Origin: Holothuria scabra
Taxonomy: Eukaryota; Echinodermata; Holothuroidea; Aspidochirotida; Holothuriidae
Direction of reading: 5' to 3'
NCBI GenBank assembly: GCA_037179385.1
Contig: CM074193.1
Coordinates: forward strand, 6,469,547 to 6,533,546
Length of the DNA stretch: 64,000 nt
Shown here: in pieces, positions 24,950-36,912 of the stretch
Layout of the letters: each line of letters begins with the position of its first letter
Position numbering within the stretch: the first letter of the stretch is position 1
Program-made: the position numbers and the translations under genes
Notes under the pieces: model-generated
The model's input: only the letters and a program-made list of their open reading frames with translations
Databases searched by the model: none
What the model was told of the DNA's origin: nothing

Positions 24950-26297
24950 CACTGTTAAAAAAAATTTCTCTGTAAATTTACATAATTTTTATGGCAAATT
25001 TTTTTCCAACCAAATAATGTTTTTTTACAGCCAGACTGTAATCATGAAAAGACATTAAGGGTTTGTTTTTTCTTTACAGTTTTTGCATGTAAATTAGTTT
25101 ACAAAAGTCTACTGTAAAATCGAATTACAGAATTGTTCTGTTTTGTTTACCTTAATTTTATGTGAATTTACAGCCTACTGTTTTCATTCCCGACGTTTTA
25201 ATATTTATTATAATATCGCTTTTTTACTTTTCATATGTTATTACGTAACATACACTTCATCATTACGTAGATCAGGTATTTGCTTATCAACGTAATGTGT
25301 CGTTACGAAGTTGTTTTCAATCAAAACACATTGAGGATGCTTTGTTGTCATATTGTTGTCAAGTAGACTGCTATCTCTAGGAACTTTGTAATTGGAAAGT
25401 CACATTTTTTGTACAATATAATAATTGTTTTTAAAATAAATATGACAAAGAATGCAAATACATTGATTGCAAACATTTCCAGACAAGGTAAACAATAAGT
25501 TTATCACTTCCTGATTAAAAAACGCCAAAGAAGATATTATTCAAAGCAACAGCAATCCTTTTGTTAGGAAAATGCCTACAAAATAAGCTCCACCCATTTA
25601 TGCAAAATGAGATTTACTTCATAAAGTGATAAATTTACAGACTCTTTCAAGTAAATTTGTGAAACGTTTTTAATTTGCTCCGATCAAGTGCATGATCGCC
25701 TGTGGCGATGAGTTGACATCAGTATACCAATTGTCAGTGCTCTGAAATTAGGGCCTTACAATTTCTTTTTACTTAAAAATGTGTGACAAAACACCAGTTG
25801 TATGGTATTTATAACTAAGAACGTAATAACTAGGTATGCTTTTATAATAAATGTAAGTTAATTTTCAAATAGGGCCATAAATTTGCCAAAAATTTTTGTT
25901 TTTAAACTGAAACTTCGCAGAACGATGCATGTTATATAGTGAAAATTTTCTGGCTGTTTCTTATTTGTTTGTTTGGGCTTATTTTTGTTTCTTTTTCAGC
26001 TTAAAAACAAAATGAATGTTTGTTAAATGACAGTATTTTTATGTGAAATCAGAAAAATACAAAATACTGTTAAAATTTCTGTAAATTTACAGAAAAAGAT
26101 TTACAAAGCAGTAAAATTTGGTTAAAAAAGCAGTCAGAAATGGTTTTTCAAATAAACAGAAAATACATGTTAAACAACCTCTTTTTATTGTAGCAATACA
26201 AAGTGTCTGTAAAGATACAGAAAATCTCTATTAAAAGTAAAATACAAAAAGTTTAAGTTAAAAAAAGTCTGTAAATTTACAGAAATTTTTAACAGTG
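24950..26297. mobile_element. M4, 1348-bp non-autonomous DNA transposon
   Basis: The ends are CACTGTTAAAAA... and ...TTTTTAACAGTG, and the inverted similarity continues inward (TTTCTCTGTAAATTTAC against GTAAATTTACAGAAA). The dinucleotide TA flanks each end, as in Tc1/mariner-type insertion. CTGTAAATTTACAG-like motifs recur inside near both ends. No frame over 60 codons lies inside, so no transposase is present. A perfect octamer ATGCAAAT sits at 25452-25459. Confidence 0.85.
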
Positions 26298-28472
26298 TAC
26301 ATTTATACACTTGGGGAACCACCTAATAATTTAAGGGCTTGGTACAGTATTCCCCCATTTTGAAACAGCAACCACATCTCACAAACCTCTCATATTATTT
26401 CAACAGTGTTTTTTCCTCTACAGTAGCCAGGAATTCCACCAGAAACGCAAAAAAGGGGTGGATTTATTAAGTACTGCTAAACCCAAAGTACAAAGTGATG
26501 CTGTCTTAGGCTAAAGTTATGAGTGTTTTTAGGGGGACAAAAGCTTGCTTTAAGACCTCTGTAAAGTGCAATTTGAAGGGGTTTAAAGGCCATATATTTA
26601 TGTCAACTTGTTGCTGCAAAAAGTGTCTTTTTATGAAGTAAGATGCTAAGATATTGTCATCTTTTTTTAATTTTTATGAAAATTAAAATGAAAAGGGAGG
26701 GTTTTACCCACCTTCCTCTAAAAAGAAGGGGGGGGGCAAATCCCTCTTAACCCCCTCTCGTGGAAACACTGGTAGCTGTTTTGTCATTGTGCTGCACCAA
26801 GGCAAAATTTGCGTAAAGTGTTCCTCAAGTCAAAAAATTCAAAAATTCAAGAGCATGAAAGATGAATTGTAATAGTCGAAGTTCTATCTTCATTGAGCTG
26901 TGATAAAATGTGAAGTTTATTCACTCATATAAAAATGATACATTGCCCATTGCCCAATAACCTGTGATGGCATTGTTGGTCAATACAGTACTAAAATTAC
27001 AGTCTTTGTATTTCTGTATTTTTCTGAAAGTTACTGCACATTGTACCAAGGTGTGATAGCACTCACATGGGGTGAAGTGATTAATTAAGCTCTCCCTGTG
27101 CAACATGCTATGCTTGCAAGCAAACAGGTAATGTTCAAGGTCATAAAACATTTTTAATTTGGAAGGGAAACAAAGCAGGTGATGTGAGTTGTACAACAAG
27201 AAAGTCAAAAATTATTGTGCAATGAACTAATTTGTTTTACTCAGGTGAATTAATTTCAACATTTTATATTTGAGCTCAAGAATGTCCTGTGTAGATGGGA
27301 GCTAGACTGTTAGAATTTATTTCCCATGCTGTTTAATATATATATTTTTTTAATTCCTTGACTTGAGGTACACTTTAATTTTTTCAGCACCCAGACGAAA
27401 AATTGAGAGAGGGAGCTGGACAAAGGCTGTCAATTTGAAACCTTTTAACAGAGCAAACATCAATTAATCAGTGCTAACATTGAGTTGTGATTTGTTTTTG
27501 CCCTTTAGCTATTTCCGGCTAAAGCATCTCAAATAAAATAAAAGGACTTGGTCACTTGCTGTAAATCATACCATTTGACGTCATTCTTCTGCACCTTATC
27601 TCTATCAAAGAAGAGAAAGGGACATAATTTCGTAAAAGATATATTTCTCTGAAGTACATAACTGAAGGAAATTATTTATATCATATCAAGGAAATTCCTT
27701 CTACGAATCTATTTCTCCGTCTTCACATCCTTAATTTTTATGAAGTAAGTGTTCCTATCATTTTGTTAGACATAGGGTAATGTTTCTTTTATCCTTTTAA
27801 TCCCTCTTCCAAAAAGAAATCGTCATGAATAAACCAATGATGTCCTCAACTTACACCTCCCCGCCCTTAGCATCTTTTTCTTCCACCATTTTGGACATTT
27901 TACGCTTTTCTCGGTGAAAGTACCTCAATTGCGTCATTATTTTCTAGTAATTACAACTAAATAACATCATTTTACAGTTTTAACAAGTCACTCTGCCGAT
28001 CCATTATTCTGATAGGTGTCCCACTGGAAAAAGAAAGGAAAATTAAGAAGCAAACCAAAATGATGGTCTGAAACAAAAGACGTCATCTTTTCAGTCTTTA
28101 AGTCATCATCTCATTTAGAGGTTTTTTTCGTTTCTCGTCCCAGAGGATTTCACTTCATTAAAAAAAACCTTCTTTGTTGTAAGTTTTACAGGGTTGAGAG
28201 AAAACTACAAAGGATGGGATTTGATGGCCACAGGCTTGACCTTAAGAATGGGAATTGAAAGGACACTCTTCACCGTTCAAATATATCGTTGTTAAAAATA
28301 CATTTATTTTATGTAAGTTTGCTACGAACTTCATCAATATTTAGCGTTTTTTTGGCGCACGCGATGGTGTTCTTCTGAGTTCCATGATTTTAAAGTGCAG
28401 TTGAGTGTTCCTGACGTGTAACCCACCTATTAACGAAAAGAACGTTTGTTCCATTGCAGGTTTGTGGCGTTT
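26298..28472. other. gene-free stretch with a short dispersed repeat
   Basis: Bases 27255-27320 (TCAACATTTTATATTTGAGC...GAATGTCCTGTG...AGAATTTA) resemble 43507-43572 in the same orientation. A worn copy of the G-rich GGGGGGGCAAAT repeat type lies at about 26695-26775, with a G9 run at 26728-26736. No gene is supported. Confidence 0.5.
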
Positions 28473-28492
28473 TGTCTGTCTGTCTGTCTGTG
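28473..28492 (+). repeat. (TCTG)n microsatellite
   Basis: About five TCTG units. Confidence 0.9.
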
Positions 28493-29157
28493 TAAGATAC
28501 TATATCTGTACAAATACCACCGCGGGATGGTATATGGACACACGAGCTGGTGCTTAAAATGTGAAATTAGGGTAACCTGTCGTGATTTAATTCCATTTTT
28601 TCGCAATCTGTATACAAAAATGTAAATATCAACGCAATAGTGGAAAATTATCAATTCAAAGTACTATCTTAACGAATACAACAAAAAGCTATGAATTTTA
28701 AATGAGAGTTATATACATTTTTTGTTTGTCACTTAAAATTCTTAACGACCATCAGAAAGTTAAAATCGTTTCAACTCCATTTTTTTCAAGTTTGCAATAC
28801 TTGACAGAAGTTTTCGTTCAACAAACATGATGGAAGATTGGACAAAAAGTTAAATATCCAAACTGGTATATTCTGTAGATTCAACAGATAAGTACCGGTA
28901 TATGTTGGCATTTTTGCAAAATGTTTCACAAACCTTCAGAAACTCTGATGACAGAAAAAAACAGAAATGTATCGTTTAAATTTTGTGAGAAGTGCACACA
29001 AATTACTGCTGAGTTAGAAAGACTTGTAACAAATTATAAAAGGGATGGGGGCATATTTGCATGTTTGAAGCATCATTTTATGTCATTCATGTTTCATGTG
29101 TCAATTTGTTTTTATTTAAAAATGTATAGAAGGCGAAAATTTTTTATTCCTTAATCT

Positions 29158-29500
29158 ATAAAGAAAAGGCGAGAATGCAAATTCAGTAAATTGAAGAACC
29201 GTAGCAAAGGAAAGGAAAAATACAAAGTAAAAAGTAGATAAAGAGAGAAAAGAATGAATGAGAAAACAAAGGTTTTAACTTCCAAAGTAAATTATCCAAT
29301 ATTTCTTAATCAAATTAACTTAGCGACATAACAGGAAAAAATATAAAAGAATAAAAGAGAAAATAAAACAGAAAAAGCCAAGAAAATTCTAAACGGAAAA
29401 CTGGAGAGACAAAAATGAGAAGAAAAAAAAAAACGAGGAGAAAAAGAAATATCAAGCAAAGAAAGTAAAAGGAAAGATACAAAAAAGAAAGCGTTCCAAA
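29158..29500 (+). repeat. purine-rich low-complexity tract
   Basis: Roughly 340 bases dominated by A and G (AAAGAAAAGG, AGAGAGAAAAGAATG, GAAAAAGAAATATC), interrupted by about 50 mixed bases near 29270-29330. The Phe/Leu/Ser-rich frame on the minus strand is a by-product of this. A perfect octamer ATGCAAAT lies at 29175-29182. Confidence 0.75.
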
Positions 29501-31461
29501 ATGTCATCTTTTTTGAGCCCCATCACCACTGGGTATGCGAAGCAATCAGAGAGTTACAACAACGAAACATCCTGACCGATCTGTATAATTATCCTTACTA
29601 ATAGACTGCATGTAACAAACAGAACATGCATTCATGTCATCAAATACCGTACTTTTGAATTATGTGAAACAATCGATTTCCTTTTACTGGCACATGTCCT
29701 ATAAATAAAATTTATTCAAAACAAAAGAGGAGTTTCGTATAATTTCCCTGATGCTTCAAAATATTTGGACTCACTGCCTTTTTACTTTGAAAGGGTGTTA
29801 GACTCATTCACCATTTCGTCACTTTTTTGGCACTGGTAGGCATAGCCGCGTGCTCCAAGTTTTACGGCAGTACGGGTGCAACGATCTCGCGATTGCCCGC
29901 ATATAAGGTAGACGAATTAAAATCGACACCTTTCATTGTGACAAAAGTATAAGGACACTATTTGAATCCTAAACCTAAACTGAAGATAATGCTATGTATT
30001 TCTCCTAACTGAAGCACATTTTATCAACTCTGATGTCAATGAGCCACGACGCCATTTGTTTGGGAACATGAAAGGGCCATCATCATCATTCGGTTTGCCT
30101 TTGTCGGCCGTTTCTGCAGTTATCCTATACGCATATATTAAAGGAAAGTTAAATTAAAATGTGTAACTCCTGGTTTTGAAAGTGAGGTCAAAGAGGAAGA
30201 AACAAGAAGGAAAAGTCGACTTAAGCACTAAATAATTAAAATACTTAACCCTTTTAAATTATTTATTTTATATCTCAGTTTGTTCATCGTCAAAACTATC
30301 AATATGAAAAGCTAACAATTTAATTATAGGTATGAAAACAGGAAAAGAGTTTTTAAATGAATGTAAAAATGTGTAACGGAAATAGAGATTATTTCAAAAG
30401 CTAAGTCTGTAAGAAGAGAGAGAGAGAGGAAGCTTCAATAATGAAGACCAATCAAGAGAGAGTGTTCTCACGTATGGAATGCTCTAAAATTGTAAAGACT
30501 ATACCACAGGGTGACTAAGAGGATGCCCCACAAAATATGAAGAGTTATACGCTTTACGAGCTTAATGTTTAGTCCTGAATAATGTGAAACAAAAAAATTT
30601 GTTTCTCTTTTCCGTGTCATCATTCTCTTTGCACTCGCGAAAATTCCAAGTTTGTCTTATTTTTGCGTTTCTGTGTTTTCTGCTCAGGAAGTTTCCTCGT
30701 CGTGCGGCCAAAATAATTTACTCATTCAATTTTGTTCCTAAATATTTAAGGTTGATAGCCTCATTGGGAAGTACTACAAATTTTGCGACAGCCTCGTCTT
30801 GAGTTCCATGAGCTGCCGACTCTGCTCTGGGCATAAAAGCAACTGAGGCCATCTTTAGTACGTAACCTGTAAAAAGTATAACATCGACTCTGCTCCTTAA
30901 ATATGTAACACGTATGAAACATTACACACATATTCACCACAATTGGAAAAAAACGAAAACAGGGAAAAGTTAAAATGCAAATTTTGTTGAAAGACGGTAC
31001 ATTCCTTTTGGCCTAAATTCGAACCGGTGGAAGGGTTACGTCAGAACTTGAGGATGACCAGATGACTAAGAATCTAATATTGCGGCGGTTTCAAGTCGAC
31101 CAGTGTCACTTACTGCCAGAGAATTAGTGCTCTCACTTAATTCAAAATGATAAAGTCCTATAGATGTAAGCAATAAAGGTATGTTTAAGTTCGCTGAATT
31201 CATTCAGTTCATCAGAATATAAAAAAACTATCATAACTTCAAATGATTTATGGAATGTTATTATGTCGTTTTGGTGTGGCGCCGGCTGACGGTTGATAAA
31301 ATGGAAAGTTTAGAATAGCGTTCACTTAAATAACCCTGTTATTTGGAAGAGGGAAACTGGGTAGTTTGATTATACCAGCTTTAGGAGGTGGCTGTACGTA
31401 AAGGCCTATACTTTTTCTTATATTTAAAGCATTTCAACACACTATGATGAAACGTGGGGAG
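29501..31461. other. gene-free stretch
   Basis: No gene is supported. A short (AG)n tract lies at 30413-30428 and a perfect octamer ATGCAAAT at 30975-30982. Confidence 0.5.
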
Positions 31462-31580
31462 ATTTGAAAGAGAAATGCAGTAACCACAGCTTAAAAGTAG
31501 TGTAGTACACTGTCCTGTTTCATGATTGGCTCGTGAAAGTCATTTGACATTATTTCTTCTCCTCAAATGTGAAAATTGCT
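31462..31580 (+). mobile_element. M1 copy 2, left half
   Basis: TTTGAAAGAGAAATGCAGTA, then CTGTTTCATGATTGGCTCG, then CCTCAAATGTGAAAATTGCT follow the left half of the complete M1 element at 34869. The match stops at AATTGCT (31574-31580), where the LINE begins. The remaining half resumes at 33456, and together the two halves make one complete M1. Confidence 0.75.
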
Positions 31581-31814
31581 TTGATTTTTTTATCCATCAT
31601 TTATTGGTAATACTAACATCATCAACAACAAACAATCAGTGAATATACAGTATTCATATAAACAATAATGATATCGAAAAAGAATAGGGATCAATAAGAT
31701 TGAAGGAGACCAAAGTCAAACCACATAAATATCAAAAAGAGACATTTTACAAAAATGTAAACAATAAAGGAAAAGAAATCTCATGAACCGCACAATGAAA
31801 TCAAATGGACCCTA

Positions 31815-32195
31815 CACTCTAAAATCAAAAGAGTGAACTTAGTCACTCTTTGATCGAGTGAAAAGTATAAATTCGCTCCATAAGGGTGATAATTCACTCC
31901 AAGAGGAGTGAAGTTCACTCCAAAAAGAGTGAACTTCTCTTGAAACGAGTGAAGTTTCCCTCTTGATGGAGTGCCCACAGTGATCGCTCTTAAAAAAGGA
32001 GCGATCATTGCAGGCACTCGTGGAAGAGTGAATTTTCCCTCTTCCTCTAGTGAATTTCACTCTTTTTGGAGCGAACTTCACTCTTTTTGGAGGGAACTTC
32101 ACTCCTCTTGGAGTGAATTATCACTCTAATGGAGTGAATTTACACTTTTCACTCGTTCAAAGAGTGACTAAGTTCACTCTTTTGATTTTAGAGTG
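31815..32195. mobile_element. M3 long palindromic fold-back element
   Basis: The left end is CACTCTAAAATCAAAAGAGT and the right end is its reverse complement; TA lies outside each end. Almost the whole 381 bp is one imperfect palindrome centred near 32005, built from short GAGTGAA...TTCACTC modules (for example GGAGTGAAGTTCACTCC). It has no coding capacity of its own. The terminal CACTCT and TA flanks are shared with M2, suggesting mobilisation by a related transposase. Confidence 0.9.
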
Positions 32196-32362
32196 TAATT
32201 TACTTAAACACACCCACTTATGGAAATGAATTGAAGCTGGAAGAGGGTAGAGGAGTTTCAAACTTAGTGAAACAACATGCAAAGGTTGAACATGGTACAG
32301 CTCTGCATTACACGGGTTTCAAAGTTTTATACACGAGAATAGCAGCGAGAATAAAAACTTAA

Positions 32363-32613
32363 CCCTTTGTCGTTGTGCTCCGATCAGGGCATATTTGCGC
32401 GCCTCGGGAGTGGGCGGAAAAGCGGACGTAGCCCGCCCCGCAACGGCTTCCGTAGGCCATTGACCCCGTAACCTTAAACTATTGTCTCTCTCGTTGCTGT
32501 GGCCGAATTTTCGGGTAGCTACTCGCAGTTTCGAGCTCCGCGTGAAACAGTAAAGATGGGTGACAGCCGAGCTCTTCGCATGGGTCCAAAAGGACCCAAA
32601 CAACGGTAAAGGG
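32363..32613. mobile_element. M7 piggyBac-like short element with TTAA flanks
   Basis: The segment starts CCCTTTGTCGTTGTGCTCC, ends ...CAAACAACGGTAAAGGG, and is flanked exactly by TTAA on both sides (32359-32362 and 32614-32617). TTAA target duplication with CCC...GGG ends is the signature of the piggyBac superfamily. At 251 bp it is non-autonomous. It is clearly more GC-rich than its surroundings, which explains why a 154-codon frame crosses it on the minus strand. Confidence 0.75.
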
Positions 32614-32929
32614 TTAAAATAAGCCTGTGGTGTGTGTTTACTGCAAAGCTGATGCCACTGTCTCTTCGTGTGTGCACGTAACCCTTTAGCCGAGTGGTGC
32701 AGGTATTTAAGATTAACGTGAACTACAGACAGAGCGAATATCACGGTCAATATTACCAAAAGATAGTGATAAGATGACGTCATGGTACAATTTCTTTCGT
32801 TTGTGATTTCCTGTGGATTTCAAGCATGTATAACGTTTAACTTTCAGAACGAATACAAGTTTGTGATAAAATTTCGCAACTTCTGGTAATACAGCTAGTA
32901 ATTTACAATTATACAGATAATGCTTACAA

Positions 32930-33455
32930 TGACTTACGGGTGCTGAAGCGAAAGTTTGTAGCCAAAAAAGAAGTCCGACTTTGAAATGACAAATTGTCTT
33001 CCGAAATAAAAAAAAGTTCAATCTCAAGTAAAAAGTTAGACGTAATAGGACAACTTTAAAATGAATGCTCAATTGTTTCTTCGTCACGTTTACAAAATGT
33101 ACAAAAGGATTATCAATCTTGTTTATGCGAAGTTTATTCGGATCAAGGAGGACTTGAAAGAAAAATGCAAGTTGCGCTAACGCAAATGTTTTCACTATGG
33201 TATTTTACCGATGGGAGAGAGATCTCTGGTTGACCATAGGTGTAATACACGTTTCAGATGAGAAAGTTTTTGAACGTAGTTAGTTAGTTAGTTAATTAAG
33301 GTCATTAACATTGTGCGTCAGATAAATACCTAAAAATCTAATAGGACCATAGTTTACATGAAAGTTAAGGTTCGTAATAAAATTAGGTAAGGTAGAAACA
33401 TAAAGACATAGAGGTAATAGGTTAGATTTATTAATATTTAATTTAATAATATTTG
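32930..33455 (-). pseudogene. broken L1/Tx1-type reverse transcriptase and C-terminal domain
   Basis: Three blocks typical of L1/Tx1 ORF2 can be read on the minus strand in changing frames. The first is RFLGIYLTHNVNDLN (33339-33295), the late RT segment, preceded by NINKSNLLPL. The second is LWSTRDLSPIGKI, within 33278-33198, followed after a one-base frame change by VKTFALAQL near 33195-33168. The third is CTFCKRDEETIEHSF (33103-33059), the Cys/His motif near the C-terminus of such proteins. The gap between the second and third blocks is shorter than in intact elements, which implies an internal deletion. In-frame stops and frame changes rule out function. The endonuclease domain and most of the RT are missing through 5' truncation. 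Confidence 0.8.
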
Positions 33456-33600
33456 AATTGCTGCTTAATTTATTTTGGGAGTATGCAATAATAAACACCT
33501 AAAATATTAGGAAAACACTATGAAGAGAAATAAGAGGAAAATTGAGAGATTCAATTATTGTTCAAAATAAGTTTCGGGTTACTGGTCTTGTCCTTTTAAG
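33456..33600 (+). mobile_element. M1 copy 2, right half
   Basis: AATTGCTGCTTAATTTATTT, then GAGTATGCAATAATA, then TATGAAGAGAAATAAGAGG and the end TCTTGTCCTTTTAAG follow the right half of 34869-35131. It completes the left half at 31462-31580 once the LINE and one copy of AATTGCT are removed. Confidence 0.75.
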
Positions 33601-34868
33601 TTACCTAGTGTGTCATTGTTTTGACTTTGCTATCATATCTGCCCTAATTGGCTATCCATGTCAGTGAATATTCCCACCATATCTGCAACGATAGCCGCAT
33701 ACCTCTTTGTTGTTGTAAGCATATAATAATCTATGAGTATGAAGCTACGCAGGGAGCTGTCACAGGTTCATTTGTCTATCATATACCATTTTAGGCCTAC
33801 TGAGTGTAACATGTGCACATTGATCGTCTTGTACGCTAGTCAGTTAAATCCTTTGTCTCCATGTTGTCCTTTGTTGTTCCTTTATATAGCCCTTAATCCA
33901 CTGACCCTCCCACTTGTCATCCTCCCATTGTTACCACACTCTCGAGCACGCGCCGGGCATTATAGCATTTACTGAAAGGGCCAAAGATTCAAAGCTCGTC
34001 GAAGTGACGTAATCCCTCCTGGGAAAACTGGAGAATAAAACATGATTAAAGCTGTAATTGGCAGCAGCAGTGTTAGCTTTCTCTTATCCCCCATATAGAA
34101 GGGGAACAAAATTAATTGACGTAACGACGGGCCGATTTAAAGATTCAAATAATTTAAAGCTGTCAGCTTAAACTTAATTCAGGAAATTCTTTACCGTCTT
34201 CTAACCGTCAAAAAAGTTAACAATTTCCGCTGGTTAAGACTGAAAGAAGTTTAACAAAACAAAGACTTTTGTGTTTCAAACGTAAATTTCCGGGATTGTT
34301 TGAATATCGGAGTAATTTCGTTGGTCGTGGAAGAAATCCTGACAAGTCTAATGCTCCTTCTTAGTTAAAACGTTCGTTTTCTTCTCTTAACTAAAGCATT
34401 TAATAAACCAGTGACCCCAGGTCAATCTGGTACAAAGGGAAGAAATTTATTTCCACACGCAAATGTAAATCTCACTGAGATACCGAATTGTACCTATTGA
34501 CGAATTTGTTTATGGTTCGGCTTAAAGAGTGCTGCTGAAAAAATAAAAGTACCACTGAGATATAATCGTTCAATAATTAGGTAGGACCGTCTCGAACTAA
34601 GGTAAGGACAAGATACTGTGTCATTTTTGTCAGTTTCCACATTACTGAAGTTAAAAGGCCTGGACCGAATCATTCAGTACATGGATCCTATAGGTTGTCC
34701 AAAATTCTTTCCACAAACTTCACATTTTCGAGGGAAAGAAGCTTCTCGACAAGTCCCTCATCTCTTCTGAGAATAGGCGGATCTGGTGACAGGAAATTAC
34801 ATTACAACCTGAAAATGAGAGAAAAACGAGTATGGTACTAAAGCATTGAGATACAAGGGTGATGTACC
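33601..34868. other. gene-free stretch
   Basis: Nothing is recognised in this stretch. Confidence 0.5.
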
Positions 34869-35131
34869 CTTGAAGGGCAGGAGCAGTCATCCCAAATTGA
34901 AGTAGGGTAGTAGACTGTCCAGTTTCATGATTGGCTGCTGGGAGTCACGTGACAATGTTTTTTCTCTTCAAATGTGAAATTTACTAGAAATAACTGCTTG
35001 GTTTACCTTGAATATGCAATAGTTCAATCATAAAATATAATGAAAGATACTTTGAAGAGAAATAAGACGAAAATTGTGCTATTTAGCTTTTTCTTCACAA
35101 TACGTTTGGGGGACTGCTCTTTACCTTTAAG
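34869..35131 (+). mobile_element. M1 short DNA transposon, copy 3 (best preserved)
   Basis: The left end is CTTGAAGGGCAGGAGCAGTC and the right end, reversed, is CTTAAAGGTAAAGAGCAGTC, giving an inverted repeat of about 20 bases. The core has TTTCATGATTGGCTGCTGGG, then GTCACGTGACAATG and TCTCTTCAAATGTGAAATTT. This copy is the reference for the family of four. There is no coding capacity, and I could not make out a target duplication. Confidence 0.8.
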
Positions 35132-36816
35132 GAATTCGTATGAAATACATGTTAAATACTATTTAAAGTACTTCTGGTATTTTTTAAGTGTTCCGTGACT
35201 TACTGGTAGGCTAAAGGGGGATGGCATTCAGTTGACGGATTGTTTGAAGGAAGTGTGTTATTCCTATCTTACCGTAACATATATTGGGGCAAATTCGCAG
35301 TAACCATAGACTGATAGAGATGAAACATATTTTAGCAGTCCCTTATACTGTTACATCATTTGAACTCTACATAAAAGTGTACCTAATGAAAATCCGAGTA
35401 CTACCTTCAAATCACGTGAAAATATTTTCCGTCTCTTCGTTAATATATTTACATATTCATGCAATATAACTCGTCAGTTCACGTATATGCTATAATACTT
35501 GTCTTGTGACTGTTGGAAGTAAATTGCTAACGCCGTTTACAGAAAAATCCAGTCGCACTGACTTGATTTAATGTATTAGGCTATTCTGTTTCTTGAATAC
35601 CGGTAGCCCTTGAGAATCATGTTACAAAATTTCCCCGTCAGTTACGAAATTTACAAGAGTATTTGTGAAATTCAGCAGTTTTTTAGGACAAGTTTGAAGC
35701 AACTGCCTTTGCGCTTTAAACTTAGCAACATCCCCTGCAAAAAGGTTCAAGGGGATTTACCAATAGGTTCTGAATCACACACAACGGCCAAGGATATTTC
35801 AAACAAAGAGTAATTTAATCATATCAGTACTTCGCACTAATGCCGCCCTAATATACTATGAAATCAATCTATGAATGATTGGGAGTGATAAAGCAATGCA
35901 CGTTTGGTTGAAAACCCCCATCATGCTATTTCTATCGAAATCACTAGTTGGTCGCTCTAATTTCAGCCAATCGAATCAAGAAAATATTATGGTTTTAACT
36001 TATTTTATTAGAATGCTCACAAAACACGGGCTATCGAAAGCACAGGTGATAACGTAACTACACTCGTCTCGTAACTTAAACTATAAGAGTGGATGACTGA
36101 GCAGAAACAGTTCTGACCGGTCTTACATGTCTTTATCAACCGTTCTATTATTCTTTCCTGAAATTAAAATTTTACCGTCAGATATTATGCTAATATTTCA
36201 CTTTTTATCAACCTGCGCATTTCTCTTTTCCTCACTGTCAATTGGAATAAAAATGAGATTTGAGATATTCTCCTGCAACCGCTATGAGAAAAGGTAGGAC
36301 ACACCCGCAGTTCCTGCAGCTGTAGCAGCATGGACGGATTCTTAAGAGCATAAAATGGACGTGATAAACCATTTCACTTCCGGCTTATAGCTTGAACGCT
36401 AGTGTCAAATTTTGGCAAACTTCTTCAAGCGAGGGGCCTTCAGTAACCTCTTCTGGATATACCTCATGCTTGATAGGAACTGAAATTTTAGCCAAAATTT
36501 TGACAATGAGAAGGTGTGTTTTAACTGCCGCTGATCTTGAAGCGCACAAGCTTTCTAATGAGAGAAGTGAACCGCCCAATTTTTGAAAGCAGGCCACAGT
36601 GCCGTTCTGAAAATTGAAAACTTCCGAATCGAAAAACCGCAGTGAGTTGTACAGTTGTACATGATGGCTATTTTTATAGTTTGTTTTTATACTGATCAAT
36701 GTTTCAGTTTCAGTTACCTCCACAAATTGGAATATAACGCATTTCCGAATGTTAAAAGTGGACTTGGTGGACGGGGGACTGTAAAAGCAGGTCGATTTGA
36801 GAGCTGCCTTTTTCAG
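35132..36816. other. gene-free stretch
   Basis: A 112-codon frame at 36385-36723 on the minus strand is the longest here. It has no domain I recognise, and its start has no supporting signal. Nothing else stands out. Confidence 0.45.
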
Positions 36817-36912
36817 TTTTTCCTAAGTCCTCCCGAATCTCTGGCAAAGGGCTGTTCGACGAAACCAAATTTTTCACTGCTTTCCGAAGAAGCTATTACG
36901 TCCGCTGAAGGA
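36817..36912 (-). repeat. dispersed ~95-bp segment, copy 1
   Basis: This segment matches 54502-54600, with CTAAGTCCTCCCGA...TCTCTGGCAA, TTCGACGAAACCAAA and TTCCGAAGAAGCTA shared apart from substitutions. On the minus strand both copies keep one frame with similar residues (PSADVIASS and FGFVEQP here, PSEDVVASS and FGFAERP there), so it may be a remnant of coding sequence from an unidentified repeat. Confidence 0.55.

Larger units (their letters stand above)
31581..33455 (-). mobile_element. L1/Tx1-like non-LTR retrotransposon, 5'-truncated, inserted in M1
   Basis: The 1875-bp segment interrupts an M1 element and is flanked by a 7-base duplication AATTGCT (31574-31580 and 33456-33462). On the minus strand the 5' side begins inside reverse transcriptase coding sequence. 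The 3' end is A-rich (GGATAAAAAAATCAA) with an AATAAA a few bases upstream. These are the marks of target-primed insertion with 5' truncation. Two later insertions lie in its 3' part, M3 at 31815-32195 and M7 at 32363-32613. Confidence 0.8.

Noticed and set aside
32319..32783. 154-codon minus-strand frame
   Set aside because: Its C-terminal two thirds cross the GC-rich M7 transposon and its edge; no domain is seen.
32713..33195. 160-codon minus-strand frame as an intact gene
   Set aside because: It begins with an RT fragment and then runs out of frame through the LINE remnant, where the true frame carries the Cys motif.
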